64,000 nucleotides of DNA from Granulicella sp. L46 (GCF_009765785.1 NZ_LMUT01000012.1:1396557-1460556); one strand, 5' to 3'. Shown: positions 9,716 through 18,574, numbered from the stretch's first letter. Program-made: numbers and translations. Notes: generated from the letters alone by a model not told the origin.

Positions 9716-12427
9716 TTATTTGACGTGCACGACACCCTGGTTGCCAACCGACACAATCCGGTTCTGCTGGCTGTCCCTGGTTCCAATCCGCGTTAGCGCC
9801 AGCGTCGAATCACCCGTGCCAATCGCCTTGAACGTCAACGTGCAGATCGATCCCTGCCCATCGACACCCTTCGTCCCCGGCGGCCGCGTCGCCGAGATCG
9901 TTACGGCTCCGTTGCCCTCATCGCGATGTACCAGCGCCACGGACTGTCCGTCCTTGCCCAGCAGATCGCCAGCATCCACATTCACGAGCGACAGCACCTT
10001 GGGATCGAACTGTATCTGCAGCGGCACAGCAAACAGATCATGTGCATTCTGCGCAACAATCGACACCTGGAACGTCGCACCAACCGTCTGATTCGTGCTG
10101 CCCGGCGTTACCGCCAGCGTCAGCGGCGTTGCAGACATCGTCCCGTCCGGCGACATATGCATGTTGGCCATCGTCGCCGGCGTCACCGGCTTGCTATCCG
10201 CCGCCATCTTCGCAATCATCGACGAGGCCGCATTCGCCGCCGAGGTCTTCGGCAACGAGTTTGCCGCTGGCGCTCCCTCCGAGCTCTCCACCGTCACTGG
10301 TGTGCCCGGTGCCTTGCGCAGCAACTCCACCGATTGGCTTGTGCCCGTGTAAATCGCCCGCGTATTCTCGTCCGTCAAAATCGACTCGCGCACAATATGC
10401 GGAATAATCAGGAACACGATATCGTCGCTCGACTGCGTCTTGTCCGTGCTCGCGAAGAAGTACTTCAGAATTGGCAACTCTCCCAATCCCGGCGTTCCGT
10501 TCACGTTCTTCGAGTCCTGCACCTGCATCAGCCCTGCCAGCAACGCCGGCTCGCCGTCCTTCAGCTGAATCACCTGGTCCGCAACCCGCTGCGAGATGAT
10601 CGGCTCCTGCACACCCGAAATCGTCACCGTGTTGCTTTGCGCCGACACCTCGACCTTCAGCTTCAGCGAGATCTCGCCGTCATAATGCACCGTCGGCGTC
10701 ATATCGATGTTCACGCCCACATCGAGGTACGTGAACTGCGTCTGTACTCCCAGCGACGCAGTCGTAATCGCCGTACCCGCCGAGTACGATCCCGTAGCAA
10801 TCGGGATCTTCGATCCAATCTTCAGGGTCGAATGCTGGCCATCGGTCGCACGTATGCGCGGGTTTTGCAGAATGCGCGTGTCCGAGTCAGCCAGCAGCGC
10901 ATTCACCGTTCCGCCGCCCACAGTCACCGCGAAGTTCGTCGCATTCAAATTGCCCAGCGTGTTCAGCGTCAGGCCGGAAGTCGTCGTCGACGAGCCGCCG
11001 GCCGCCGTCGTCGTCGAGGTCGTCGTAATATTCGCATTGCTGTACTGCGGCGTCAGGCCAAAACTCGTGGGCAGCGTGATACCGATGTCCCTCTCCAGCG
11101 ACCGGCTCACTTCCAGCTCCGCCACATCCACCACAACCTCTGGCTTGGTGCGATCGAGGTCATTAATAATCTTTTCCGCCAGGATCAGCTCGTCCGGCGT
11201 TCCACGAATAATCAGTGCGTTCTGACTCGCCACCAAATAAATCTTCAGCCCCGGATCCAGCAAATTGCGGATCGCCACCATAATCTCGTTCGCGTCATTC
11301 TGCTGCGACACGTTGGTCAAATAAAACGTCTGCACCGCCAGGTCATCGACCTCTGTCCGTTTCGCCCGCGTATTCTGCGCCACAAAAATCGTGTTGCTCG
11401 TCACCGGTTTCCAGAACGTCCCACTCAGCACACCAACAATGTGCAGCGCCTGCTCCAGCGATACATCATTCAAATCCACCGGGATCCGCTTCGGCACATA
11501 CTCCGGATCGAAGATCACGTTCAGACCCGCCGCCCTGCAGATCGCCTGGTACACCACCTCGGTATCTTGCTGCGCCATGTGCAGCGTCAGCGGGTCGTCC
11601 GACACCGGCTGTAGCGTCACTGGCCCACCCAGTGTCGAGATCTCGCTCTGCATCTGTCGTTGATACGGCGTCTCTTCCCCCATCCCCGGCACCAACGGTT
11701 TTCCCGGTGAACCCCCTGCCGCCCCTCCGGCTTGCCCCGGCGCACCGGCCGGCCCGCTGTTTGACCCCGATCGCTTCTCCATGACCTGCAGCTCTTGCGC
11801 CGCCGCCTGGTTGCCCGGATCGATCTGCAACGCCCGCGCAAATTCGTTGATCGCGCCGTCCACGTCGCCCGACTGCCGCAATACCCGGCCCCGATCCACA
11901 TGCATGTTCGCTGCCTTGAAGCGCATGGTCTCGAAGCTCGTCCGGTACTGCAAATCATTCGGTTTCTTCAGATGTGCCTGGCGATAATCCTCGAACGCCG
12001 CATCGTAGTCATCGCGCGCCTCGGCCTGCTGCCCCTTCTTATTCCACGCGCTCGCCGACTGCGCATGCGCACTGCTCACCGCCATGCCGGAAAACAGCAT
12101 CACGCCCAGCATCCACGCCATCGGTACCGCTTCCAGCCGTCGCCGGCGAGCCCGCAACGCTTCCCCGCAAAAAGCGACCCAGAGCCCCATCATGCTTCGC
12201 CGTACGCTTCGATAGATTCCGTCCACTGGCCGTTCCTGCATGCGTGCAACCCGCTCCCCTGCAATCCGATACAAGATGCCTCGGACACCGGTCTCCCACC
12301 CCCGTCCGGCCATCACCCGCGTCCCGTTTTCTGGGCAAATCGGATCGGCCATTGCTGAGGTTTCGAGCGGTTGATCGGGCTCGTTTGATGATACAGCCAT
12401 TATCCGTCGCTTCACTAGTCTCTCCAC
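9716..12427 (-). CDS. gspD: Type II secretion secretin GspD with TPR and cohesin-like domains
   Basis: GspD forms the outer-membrane channel of type II secretion. A hydrophobic signal segment lies near residues 102-122 (MAWMLGVMLFSG). It is followed by two or three TPR-like helices (to about 205), a Gly/Pro linker, N0/STN and N1-like domains, a Thr/Ser/Gly-rich insert near residue 470, and the secretin core to about 685 (VADQVIQL, ending FLIIPHIVRE). The last 140 residues resemble a cohesin domain (QIQFDPKVLSLVNVDAGD). The longest frame starts with GTG at 12427; GTG at 12415 has GGAGAG four bases upstream, and internal ATGs close to the signal peptide are also possible, so the N-terminus is uncertain. 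It is first in the cluster with the two pseudopilins. Confidence 0.92.
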   Translation of the reverse strand: MERLVKRRIMAVSSNEPDQPLETSAMADPICPENGTRVMAGRGWETGVRGILYRIAGERVARMQERPVDGIYRSVRRSMMGLWVAFCGEALRARRRRLEAVPMAWMLGVMLFSGMAVSSAHAQSASAWNKKGQQAEARDDYDAAFEDYRQAHLKKPNDLQYRTSFETMRFKAANMHVDRGRVLRQSGDVDGAINEFARALQIDPGNQAAAQELQVMEKRSGSNSGPAGAPGQAGGAAGGSPGKPLVPGMGEETPYQRQMQSEISTLGGPVTLQPVSDDPLTLHMAQQDTEVVYQAICRAAGLNVIFDPEYVPKRIPVDLNDVSLEQALHIVGVLSGTFWKPVTSNTIFVAQNTRAKRTEVDDLAVQTFYLTNVSQQNDANEIMVAIRNLLDPGLKIYLVASQNALIIRGTPDELILAEKIINDLDRTKPEVVVDVAELEVSRSLERDIGITLPTSFGLTPQYSNANITTTSTTTAAGGSSTTTSGLTLNTLGNLNATNFAVTVGGGTVNALLADSDTRILQNPRIRATDGQHSTLKIGSKIPIATGSYSAGTAITTASLGVQTQFTYLDVGVNIDMTPTVHYDGEISLKLKVEVSAQSNTVTISGVQEPIISQRVADQVIQLKDGEPALLAGLMQVQDSKNVNGTPGLGELPILKYFFASTDKTQSSDDIVFLIIPHIVRESILTDENTRAIYTGTSQSVELLRKAPGTPVTVESSEGAPAANSLPKTSAANAASSMIAKMAADSKPVTPATMANMHMSPDGTMSATPLTLAVTPGSTNQTVGATFQVSIVAQNAHDLFAVPLQIQFDPKVLSLVNVDAGDLLGKDGQSVALVHRDEGNGAVTISATRPPGTKGVDGQGSICTLTFKAIGTGDSTLALTRIGTRDSQQNRIVSVGNQGVVHVK

Positions 12428-12653
12428 TCCAAACCTGCTGCCGTTACCCGTCCGCGGAGAGCTTCCTTCGTCCCTCGCAGCGATCCTGCTCCCTCACGCC
12501 ATGCACGCCTGCATCAGCGCCCAAAGCCACGAAGTTGAGTCCCAGCACCTTCGCCCGCATCTATCCTCTTGATACCATCACCTACGGGCCTATCTGCTAG
12601 CATCACACTCTTGGACGTATCACCGTCCATTTCGTAGCCAGCAGTAACCGAAT

Positions 12654-12690
12654 CCTAATCATTAGGCCTAATTCTGTCCCCTAATCCTTA
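12654..12690. promoter_or_regulatory. Three CCTAAT boxes at 13-bp spacing upstream of smpB
   Basis: CCTAAT occurs at 12654, 12667 and 12680, an exact 13-bp period. The first box is part of CCTAATCATTAGG, an odd-centred palindrome, and the third reads CCTAATCCTTAG. The cluster ends 14 bases before the smpB ATG, in the divergent interval with gspD. A regulator site is inferred only from the spacing. Confidence 0.35.
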
Positions 12691-12703
12691 GCCCCTGTCC
12701 TTT

Positions 12704-13243
12704 ATGCCCCGCTCGCTCTCCAATCCGACCGTTCCCGCCCCACCCAAGCCCTCCGCCAAGGAGAAGGATCGCGATCCCGTGGCCGCCGGCAAGCGCGATG
12801 CTGCCTTCAACCGCTCGGCCAGCTTCAACTACTTCCTTTCCGACCGCTTCGAGTGCGGCGTAGCCCTCCGCGGTACAGAGGTCAAGTCCATCCGCGAAGG
12901 CAAAGCCAATCTCAAAGACGCCTACGGCCTCCTCAAGGACGGCGAGGCCTTCCTCCTCAACGCCCACATCGGCCCGTTCTCGCACGGCAACGCCATGAAC
13001 CACGAAGCGTTACGTACCCGGAAACTCCTGCTCCACAAAAAAGAGATTGAAAAACTCGAAGGTTTGACGAAGCAAAAAGGCTACACCCTCATCCCCGTCA
13101 AACTTTATTTCAAGAACGGCCGCGTCAAGTGCGAAATCGCTCTAGCCAAAGGCAAGCAGGACTGGGACAAGCGCGCCACCGAACGTGCCCGCGAAGGCGA
13201 CAAAGAAGCCAAAGCCGCCATAGCCCGCTCCCAGCGCACCTAG
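12704..13243 (+). CDS. smpB: SsrA-binding protein SmpB (trans-translation)
   Basis: SmpB binds tmRNA and brings it to stalled ribosomes. The core begins at FNRSASFNYFLSDRFECG (about residue 33) and contains LRGTEVKSIREGKANL and LLLHKKEIEKL, ending in the basic tail KGKQDWDKRATERAREGDKE that contacts the decoding centre. At 179 residues it is longer than usual because of a roughly 30-residue Pro/Lys-rich N-terminal extension. The tmRNA gene itself is not in the window. Confidence 0.97.
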   Translation: MPRSLSNPTVPAPPKPSAKEKDRDPVAAGKRDAAFNRSASFNYFLSDRFECGVALRGTEVKSIREGKANLKDAYGLLKDGEAFLLNAHIGPFSHGNAMNHEALRTRKLLLHKKEIEKLEGLTKQKGYTLIPVKLYFKNGRVKCEIALAKGKQDWDKRATERAREGDKEAKAAIARSQRT

Positions 13244-13265
13244 CCACCACCAGCCTGCTTTTCGT

Positions 13266-13384
13266 CGTCATCCTGGCCCTGAGCTTGCCGAAGGGGAAGG
13301 ATCCCTGCCTTCGCCTCCGCTTTTGCCGTTGTTCTTGCCCTTGCCTTTCTGTCTGTCATTCCGAGCGCAGCGAGGAACCTGCTT
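13266..13384 (+). repeat. Composite intergenic repeat: half A, hexamer VNTR, half B
   Basis: Half A (GTCATCCTGGCCCTGAGC..., ending GAAGGATCCCTGC) covers 13266-13307. A pyrimidine-rich tract built of TTGCCN-like hexamers covers 13308-13353. Half B (TGTCATTCCGAGCGCAGCG..., ending GAACCTGCTTC) covers 13354-13384. This is the clearest complete copy in the window and lies 22 bases after the smpB stop. Related copies are listed separately. Confidence 0.75.
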
Positions 13385-13469
13385 CCCGAGCGCAGCGCGC
13401 CCGTTCTTGCCTTTCGCTAAAAGCTAGAAGCTGCCATCAACCTCCCCGTGCTAGGATTCCCCCAATCCC

Positions 13470-14114
13470 ATGAGCCCCCTCACAACCACCCTCGCCCTGC
13501 TCCTCGCCGCGGCCCTACCCCAATCCACCGCCACACCGAGCAACCCCACCGCCACCTTCCATAGCGACGCCCTGCACCTCGATTACACCTACAGCAGCTT
13601 ATTCAAAGCCCTGCCCGCCGTCGCCGACCAGACCCTTCAGTCCGAGAAAGATAAGGCCACCGGCGCGGTAGCCAAAGCCGCGGTAACCTGCATCTCGCTG
13701 CCACTCACCGCCACCGACTCCACCAACGGATTCCGCATGATCAGCATCATGCGCCTCGACGGCACCTGCCTCGGCCGCCCCACCACCTCCGGCGAACTCG
13801 CCGCGCTCGCCACCACTTCCCTCACAGACTCTCTCAAGCGTTTTGGCGATCCGCAGATCGGCAGCACTGCCTACTTTCAGATCGCCGATCATTCCGCTGC
13901 CGTCCTCTCCGGTTCAGTAAGGTCTGAAAAGTATGGCACCGCCTTCTACGGGACGGTAAGTTGTCTCATCCAGGGCACCGACGCCGTCTGCTGGGAGTTC
14001 ATGGCCAGCAAGTGCTCCGCACTCCCTGAACTCCTGGCCTACCCCATCCAGTTCGAAGGCCAACCCGCCCAACCCCTCATCCCAGCCAAGTTCGCCCAGG
14101 CCTGCAATCCCTGA
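13470..14114 (+). CDS. Secreted protein of unknown function
   Basis: I do not recognise a family. The 214-residue product starts with a signal peptide (MSPLTTTLALLLAAALPQS) and four later cysteines (in VTCISL, DGTCLG, VSCLIQ and SKCSAL) could form disulfides in the periplasm. The remainder looks like a compact alpha/beta domain without obvious catalytic motifs. The start is supported by signal-peptide placement. It stands alone between the repeat after smpB and a convergent small gene. Confidence 0.7.
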   Translation: MSPLTTTLALLLAAALPQSTATPSNPTATFHSDALHLDYTYSSLFKALPAVADQTLQSEKDKATGAVAKAAVTCISLPLTATDSTNGFRMISIMRLDGTCLGRPTTSGELAALATTSLTDSLKRFGDPQIGSTAYFQIADHSAAVLSGSVRSEKYGTAFYGTVSCLIQGTDAVCWEFMASKCSALPELLAYPIQFEGQPAQPLIPAKFAQACNP

Positions 14115-14147
14115 CGCCGCCGCTGGCCTACTCGGTCGCCCCTGGCC

Positions 14148-14531
14148 TTACTGGTCGTAGTTCGCCCACACCCCGCGGATCTTTCCCGCCTCGCTTATCA
14201 ACATCACCTCCGCGGTCTTGCTGCCGCGAACATTATTCACATACGAGATCACGATCGTCTCTATCCCCCAAAGCGTCTCCACCAGCTCAAATCGCAGATG
14301 CGGATACGCCTTCAGGCCCAGCTCGAAGTACTCCCGCAGCGCAGCCTTGCCGCGCACCCTTCCATCTCCCTGCAGCAGCTTCACCGCGACCGGCGAGCGC
14401 AGTTCCACATCCTCTTCGTAGTGCGTCAGGATGAGTTCCAGATCGTGGCTGTTCCACGCCGCAATCCATTCCTCGGCAAACGCACGCGCAAAGCCAGCTT
14501 GTAACGGAAAGATCGAGTCATTCAGATCCAT
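14148..14531 (-). CDS. SnoaL/NTF2-like fold protein
   Basis: This 127-residue protein has the SnoaL-like pattern EEWIAAWNSHDLELILTHYE near the N-terminus, followed by GKAALREYFELGLKAYPHLRFE and a C-terminal strand ending RGVWANYDQ. Such proteins are small cone-shaped domains that bind or isomerise small molecules; the substrate cannot be predicted. It starts 9 bases after the stop of the methyltransferase gene, so the two are very likely co-transcribed. Confidence 0.8.
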   Translation of the reverse strand: MDLNDSIFPLQAGFARAFAEEWIAAWNSHDLELILTHYEEDVELRSPVAVKLLQGDGRVRGKAALREYFELGLKAYPHLRFELVETLWGIETIVISYVNNVRGSKTAEVMLISEAGKIRGVWANYDQ

Positions 14532-14540
14532 AGTCGCTCC

Positions 14541-15362
14541 CTAGCGCCGCCGCGCCACAACTTCTAGATACTCATTCTTCACCAGCGTCCGCTCTTCCGG
14601 ATTCTCCGCCACATTCGCTCCCGTCCACAATTCCAGCGCCTCAGCGAACTTCGCCTGCCCCGCCTCATCCAGCCGCCCAAACGCCATCTGCGTCGGCCCA
14701 AAATACTTGCGGAAGAATGCCACCGCCCCCGCAGCATTCACCGGCATATCAAAATCAACCGGAATCAGCTCCGTCCGAATCGCATCGAACTTCTCCCCGA
14801 GCCGCTCACGCACGGTCACCTCATCACCCCACAACACGGGCGCCACCAGCCCCGGCGGCGGAGGCGCGTGCATGCTTCCCACCTTGAACATCTTGCCCGT
14901 AAAACTCGCCGGATTCCAATTCGCCATCGCCAGCAATCCACCCGGCTTCAATACCCTTGCCAACTCCGAAGCCACCACCTCCGGCCGCGGCGCAAACATC
15001 GCCCCGAACATCGTCACCACCGCGTCAAACGAACCATCGGCATACGGCAACTGCTCTGCATCCCCCTCATCGAACTTCACGGCCAATCCCTCCGCAGCCG
15101 CACGCTCGCGCCCCTGCACAAGGAGATTGGTCGCAATGTCCACGCCCGTCACCACCGCCCCCATTCGCGACAGCGGCAACGCCGCATTCCCCGTTCCACA
15201 CGCGACATCCAGCACCCGCATCCCTGGCACAATCGGCAACCGCTCCACAAACGTTTCGGCTGCCCCTGAAACGGTCTTTGCGACCACCCCGAAATCTCCC
15301 GCCATCCAGGTCGCGCGCATCGACGCCTTGATCTGTTCCATCGGTAGTCCGGAACTCGCCAT
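14541..15362 (-). CDS. Class I SAM-dependent methyltransferase (UbiE-like)
   Basis: The 273-residue protein carries the SAM motif VLDVACGTGNAALPLS (from about residue 50), the acidic end of strand 2 in GVDIATN, DAEQLPYADGSFDAVVTMFG (motif II/III) and LARVLKPGGLLAMANW. The substrate is not known; the C-terminal half resembles small-molecule methyltransferases rather than nucleic-acid enzymes. It is followed at 9 bases by the SnoaL-like gene, which may act on the same compound. Confidence 0.85.
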   Translation of the reverse strand: MASSGLPMEQIKASMRATWMAGDFGVVAKTVSGAAETFVERLPIVPGMRVLDVACGTGNAALPLSRMGAVVTGVDIATNLLVQGRERAAAEGLAVKFDEGDAEQLPYADGSFDAVVTMFGAMFAPRPEVVASELARVLKPGGLLAMANWNPASFTGKMFKVGSMHAPPPPGLVAPVLWGDEVTVRERLGEKFDAIRTELIPVDFDMPVNAAGAVAFFRKYFGPTQMAFGRLDEAGQAKFAEALELWTGANVAENPEERTLVKNEYLEVVARRR

Positions 15363-15529
15363 AACCAGCTCTCCCTAAATGACTTTCCACCACAATCCTT
15401 CACAGCCTCAATGAAGTCAAGCCAAAACTTCCTCGCCCGCATGCCACCGCCAGGACCCACGGCTCGACCTAAGCCGGCACAGGCCATCGCCCTGGATCAA
15501 ACCGCCCACGTGCGCCCTGCCCTCACCGC

Positions 15530-16012
15530 TCAGATCATCCCCTCCAGCCGCACGTAGCTCGCTTCCATTCCCCGCTCCATCCCGGAAGCCAACATCATCG
15601 CACGCGTCTGCACATCGGGCAGCGTCATCCGCATCGTCATCAACGTTCCCGCACCGTCTTTATCGAACCGCGTCTCAACCTGATTGTCAGGAGTCGGATC
15701 CGGTATGTGCATTCGCTCCACGTGAACAATCCGGTGTTCCGGCCCCATCTCCAGGATCTCGCCCGTAATGAAAAACCCCTTACTCCCATCAACCTTCGTC
15801 CACTCGTAGCGAATCTTCCCACCGGGCCTCCCCTCGTAGATGCAGACCGGCATCACCCATCCCTCCGGCCCCAGCAGCCATTGCTGGATCAACTTCGGAT
15901 CCGTGTGCGCCCGATACACCGCTTCAGGAGAAGCGGCGAACCGCCTCGTTACGATTACGTGAGTCTCACCTTCCGTCTCCAGCGTCATTTTGTTCAGCGT
16001 CGATTTGCTCAT
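15530..16012 (-). CDS. SRPBCC (AHSA1/START-like) domain protein
   Basis: The 160-residue protein has the AHSA1-type N-terminus RRFAASPEAVYRAHTDPKLIQQWL and the central GGKIRYEW, typical of the bacterial Aha1/START-like family that binds hydrophobic ligands. Its start codon overlaps the stop codon of the ArsR gene (ATGA). ArsR/SRPBCC pairs are common autoregulated units in soil bacteria, and the ligand is usually unknown. Confidence 0.88.
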   Translation of the reverse strand: MSKSTLNKMTLETEGETHVIVTRRFAASPEAVYRAHTDPKLIQQWLLGPEGWVMPVCIYEGRPGGKIRYEWTKVDGSKGFFITGEILEMGPEHRIVHVERMHIPDPTPDNQVETRFDKDGAGTLMTMRMTLPDVQTRAMMLASGMERGMEASYVRLEGMI

Positions 16013-16356
16013 CGTCTCTTCTCCTTTTTAGGTTTCTCCATCGCGGCAAGAACGTCATCCAGCCGCTCATAGCTCTTCTCCAGACCCTTCCGCAGCATTG
16101 CAAGCCACTCGTCCATCGCCTCAATCCCCGCCCTCTCCAGCCGGCGCGGCCGCTTCGTACCCTCCGCCCGCTGCGAAATCAGCCCCGCCTCTTCCAACAC
16201 CTTCAGGTGCTGAGAGATCGCCGGCTGCGTCATGTCGAACGGATCCGCCAGCTCCGACACCGTTGCTTCCCCTTTCGCAAGCCGTGCAAGAATCGCTCGC
16301 CGGGTCGGATCAGCAAGCGCGGAAAAAGCACCGTCAAGATTGAGAGCAAAATTCAT
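16009..16356 (-). CDS. ArsR-family transcriptional repressor
   Basis: The 115-residue product has the winged-helix core FSALADPTRRAILARLAKGEATVSELADPFDMTQ with recognition helix TQPAISQHLKVLEEAGLI, followed by a basic C-terminus. No metal-binding CVC motif is present, so it probably senses something other than metal, as in other ArsR-SRPBCC pairs. Start ATG 16356 is preferred: an in-frame ATG lies two codons upstream, and longer versions run through the operator-like palindromes. There is no clear ribosome-binding site, so the message may be leaderless. Confidence 0.88.
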   Translation of the reverse strand: MNFALNLDGAFSALADPTRRAILARLAKGEATVSELADPFDMTQPAISQHLKVLEEAGLISQRAEGTKRPRRLERAGIEAMDEWLAMLRKGLEKSYERLDDVLAAMEKPKKEKRR

Positions 16357-16364
16357 AAGCATCA

Positions 16365-16387
16365 ACTTATATAAGTAATAACTTATT
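16365..16387. promoter_or_regulatory. Probable ArsR operator (two adjacent palindromes)
   Basis: ACTTATATAAGT (16365-16376) is a perfect 12-bp palindrome. It is followed at once by AATAACTTATT (16377-16387), an 11-bp odd palindrome. Both sit directly upstream of the ArsR start in an AT-rich patch unlike the surrounding GC-rich DNA. Autorepression is inferred from the family. Confidence 0.6.
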
Positions 16388-16509
16388 GTCAAGTCAGAAT
16401 TATTTGGCTCCGCCCTGCCCACCCGACCCACCAGCCATGTGAGCAATACGGCACATCCACTTTCTTCACCAAAGCAGACAATCACTTAGGTGTGTTCGAG
16501 GAACCGCAC

Positions 16510-17736
16510 GTGCCGGAACTACAGATCCAACCGCAGACGCGAGACTCCGAGCAAAATTTGTCAGTAGAAATCAACGAGCGCATTCGGACGGACAAAATCC
16601 TCCTGAAAGCCGGCGCCCTGCAGCGCGCCATCCTCAACAGCGCCAACTTTTCTAGCATCGCCACCGACGCCCACGGCGTCATCCAGATCTTCAACGTCGG
16701 CGCCGAACGCATGCTCGGCTACACCGCCGCCGAAGTCATCAACAGAGTCACACCCGCCGACCTCTCCGACAGGTTCGAGCTCATCGCCCGTGCCGCCGCC
16801 CTCAGCATCGAATTCGGAACCAACATCACCCCCGGCTTCGAAGCCCTCGTCTTCAAAGCCTCCCGCGGCATCGAGGACATCTACGAGCTCACCTATTGCC
16901 GCAAGGATGCCAGCCGCTTCCCCGCCGTCGTCTCCGTAACCGCACTCCGCGACGCCCAGGACATCATCATCGGCTACCTCCTCATCGGCACCGACAACTC
17001 TGCCCGCAAGCAAGCCGAAGAAGCCCTCCTGCGCAGCGAGATGTTAGCCAGCGCCGGCCGCATGGCCGCCAGCATCGCCCACGAGATCAACAACCCGCTC
17101 GAGGCCATGATGAACACCCTCTACCTCGTCCGCTCAACACCCGACCTCCCCGACCAGGCGCGCCTCTACCTCGACATCGCCGACGGCGAACTCATGCGCA
17201 TCGCCCACATCACCCGCCAGACCCTCGGCTTCTATCGCGAGTTCTCCGCCGCCACCAGCAACTCCGCCTGCGATCTTGTCGAGTCAGTCGTCGACCTCCT
17301 CAAATCCAAAATCCAGGCCAACGGCGCCACCGTCGAACAGCAATGCGACAACCCGCTCAACATCCTCGGCATCGCCGGCGAGCTTCGCCAGATCCTCGCC
17401 AACCTCCTCGCCAACTCGCTCGACGCCGTCGGTCACGACTGCCGCATCATCATCCGCACCTCCGCATCCCTCGACCCTGCCAGCGGCAAAAGCCGCATCC
17501 GCGTCTCCGTCTCCGACTGCGGTCATGGCATCACCACCGCCACCGCCAAGCAAATGTTCGACCCCTTCTTCACCACCAAGGGCACGGTCGGCACCGGCCT
17601 CGGCCTCTGGGTCTGCAAGCAGCTCGTCGACAAAAACGGTGGCACCATCCGCGTCCGCTCTAGAACCCACGGCCCCAAACACGGCACCACCTTCTCCATC
17701 ACCCTCCCCCACGCCCCCGCTCTCGCCACGGCGTAA
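16510..17736 (+). CDS. PAS-domain sensor histidine kinase (orphan)
   Basis: The 408-residue protein lacks membrane segments. A PAS domain follows the N-terminal linker (SSIATDAHGVIQIFNVGAE ... MLGYTAAEV), with a PAC-like end at DNSARKQAEEAL. The phosphoacceptor is in SIAHEINNPLEAM (His191), and the ATP-binding domain has NLLANSLDAV, SDCGHGI and GTGLGLWVCKQL. A GTG at 16510 is favoured because GAGGAA lies 6 bases upstream; a GTG at 16492 adds six residues but has a poorly spaced site. No response regulator is adjacent. It is divergent from the ArsR gene. Confidence 0.9.
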   Translation: MPELQIQPQTRDSEQNLSVEINERIRTDKILLKAGALQRAILNSANFSSIATDAHGVIQIFNVGAERMLGYTAAEVINRVTPADLSDRFELIARAAALSIEFGTNITPGFEALVFKASRGIEDIYELTYCRKDASRFPAVVSVTALRDAQDIIIGYLLIGTDNSARKQAEEALLRSEMLASAGRMAASIAHEINNPLEAMMNTLYLVRSTPDLPDQARLYLDIADGELMRIAHITRQTLGFYREFSAATSNSACDLVESVVDLLKSKIQANGATVEQQCDNPLNILGIAGELRQILANLLANSLDAVGHDCRIIIRTSASLDPASGKSRIRVSVSDCGHGITTATAKQMFDPFFTTKGTVGTGLGLWVCKQLVDKNGGTIRVRSRTHGPKHGTTFSITLPHAPALATA

Positions 17737-17739
17737 AGT

Positions 17740-17785
17740 TGGGTGCCCAATTCATGACGCCACCATAGTCATGAGTGGGGTAGCC
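17740..17785. repeat. GGGTGCCC-type palindromic repeat, copy 1
   Basis: GGGTGCCC is followed by TCATGAC, a 9-base loop and GTCATGA, then GTGGGGTA. It lies three bases after the stop of the histidine kinase. The same layout occurs at 19255 and, with a different stem, at 23681. Confidence 0.65.
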
Positions 17786-17939
17786 AACCCGGTTGACCGC
17801 CTACTCCCTATACAAGTCCTAGCAAGCTCTACGGTCTATTTGCGCCTTGGCCTCCCGCCTCATCACAGATTGCAGTAAGTCCCGGGTCTGGGCTATGTTC
17901 AAACAACTTGCACGCTGCAAGTAGAAATCAGGAGGCAGT

Positions 17940-18521
17940 ATGGCCAGGCTCATCTTCGGCATGATGCAATCTCTCGATGGCTATGTCGCCGGACCTTCCG
18001 GCGGCCCCAGTTCGGAAGGAGTCTTATCCGCGCAGGCAGCCGCCGAAATGCCGCCACCGGGCCCAACCAGCTTCCGCCATTTCGTCGACAACGTCCGCAG
18101 CCTGGACGGCATGCTCTACGGCAGACGCATCTATGAGGTCATGCGTTACTGGGATGAAGACAAGCCGGATTGGGACGACCATGAGCATGAATTCGCCGCC
18201 GCTTGGCGTCCCAAGCCAAAGTGGGTCGCCTCCCGTTCCCTGAAGTTCGTTGGCCCGAACGCCACCCTTATCCAAGGTGATGTAATCGACTTTGCCCGAA
18301 GCCTCAAGGCCGAACGAAAGGGAGACATCGACGTCGCCGGCCCCGAGATTGCCAACGTCCTCTCCGCCGCAGGTCTCATCGACGAGTACCGCCTGTACTT
18401 CCGCCCCTACATCCTTGGCGGCGGCAAACCCTACTTCGCCGGCCCTCGCCCTCCGCTCCGCCTTGTCAACCACGAGCCCATCGGAGAAGACGCAGTCCGC
18501 CTAACCTACGTCCCCGCCTGA
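17940..18521 (+). CDS. RibD/DHFR-like reductase family protein
   Basis: The 193-residue protein begins MARLIFGMMQSLDGYVAGP, the hallmark of the RibD C-terminal/dihydrofolate reductase-like family, and contains LYGRRIYEVM and the nucleotide-binding DIDVAGPEIANVL, ending LRLVNHEPIGEDAVRLTYVPA. AGGAGG lies 4 bases before the ATG. These proteins bind NADPH, but physiological substrates are rarely known. A second, divergent member lies 53 bases downstream on the same strand. Confidence 0.85.
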   Translation: MARLIFGMMQSLDGYVAGPSGGPSSEGVLSAQAAAEMPPPGPTSFRHFVDNVRSLDGMLYGRRIYEVMRYWDEDKPDWDDHEHEFAAAWRPKPKWVASRSLKFVGPNATLIQGDVIDFARSLKAERKGDIDVAGPEIANVLSAAGLIDEYRLYFRPYILGGGKPYFAGPRPPLRLVNHEPIGEDAVRLTYVPA

Positions 18522-18574
18522 TCACGCCGACTCAACCAGGCCTGACGCACATTCATCGTTAGCAAGGAGCATCC

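Noticed and set aside
9926..11614. A 562-codon frame antisense to gspD
   Set aside because: It is extremely Arg-rich and lies wholly within a well-supported secretin gene on the other strand.
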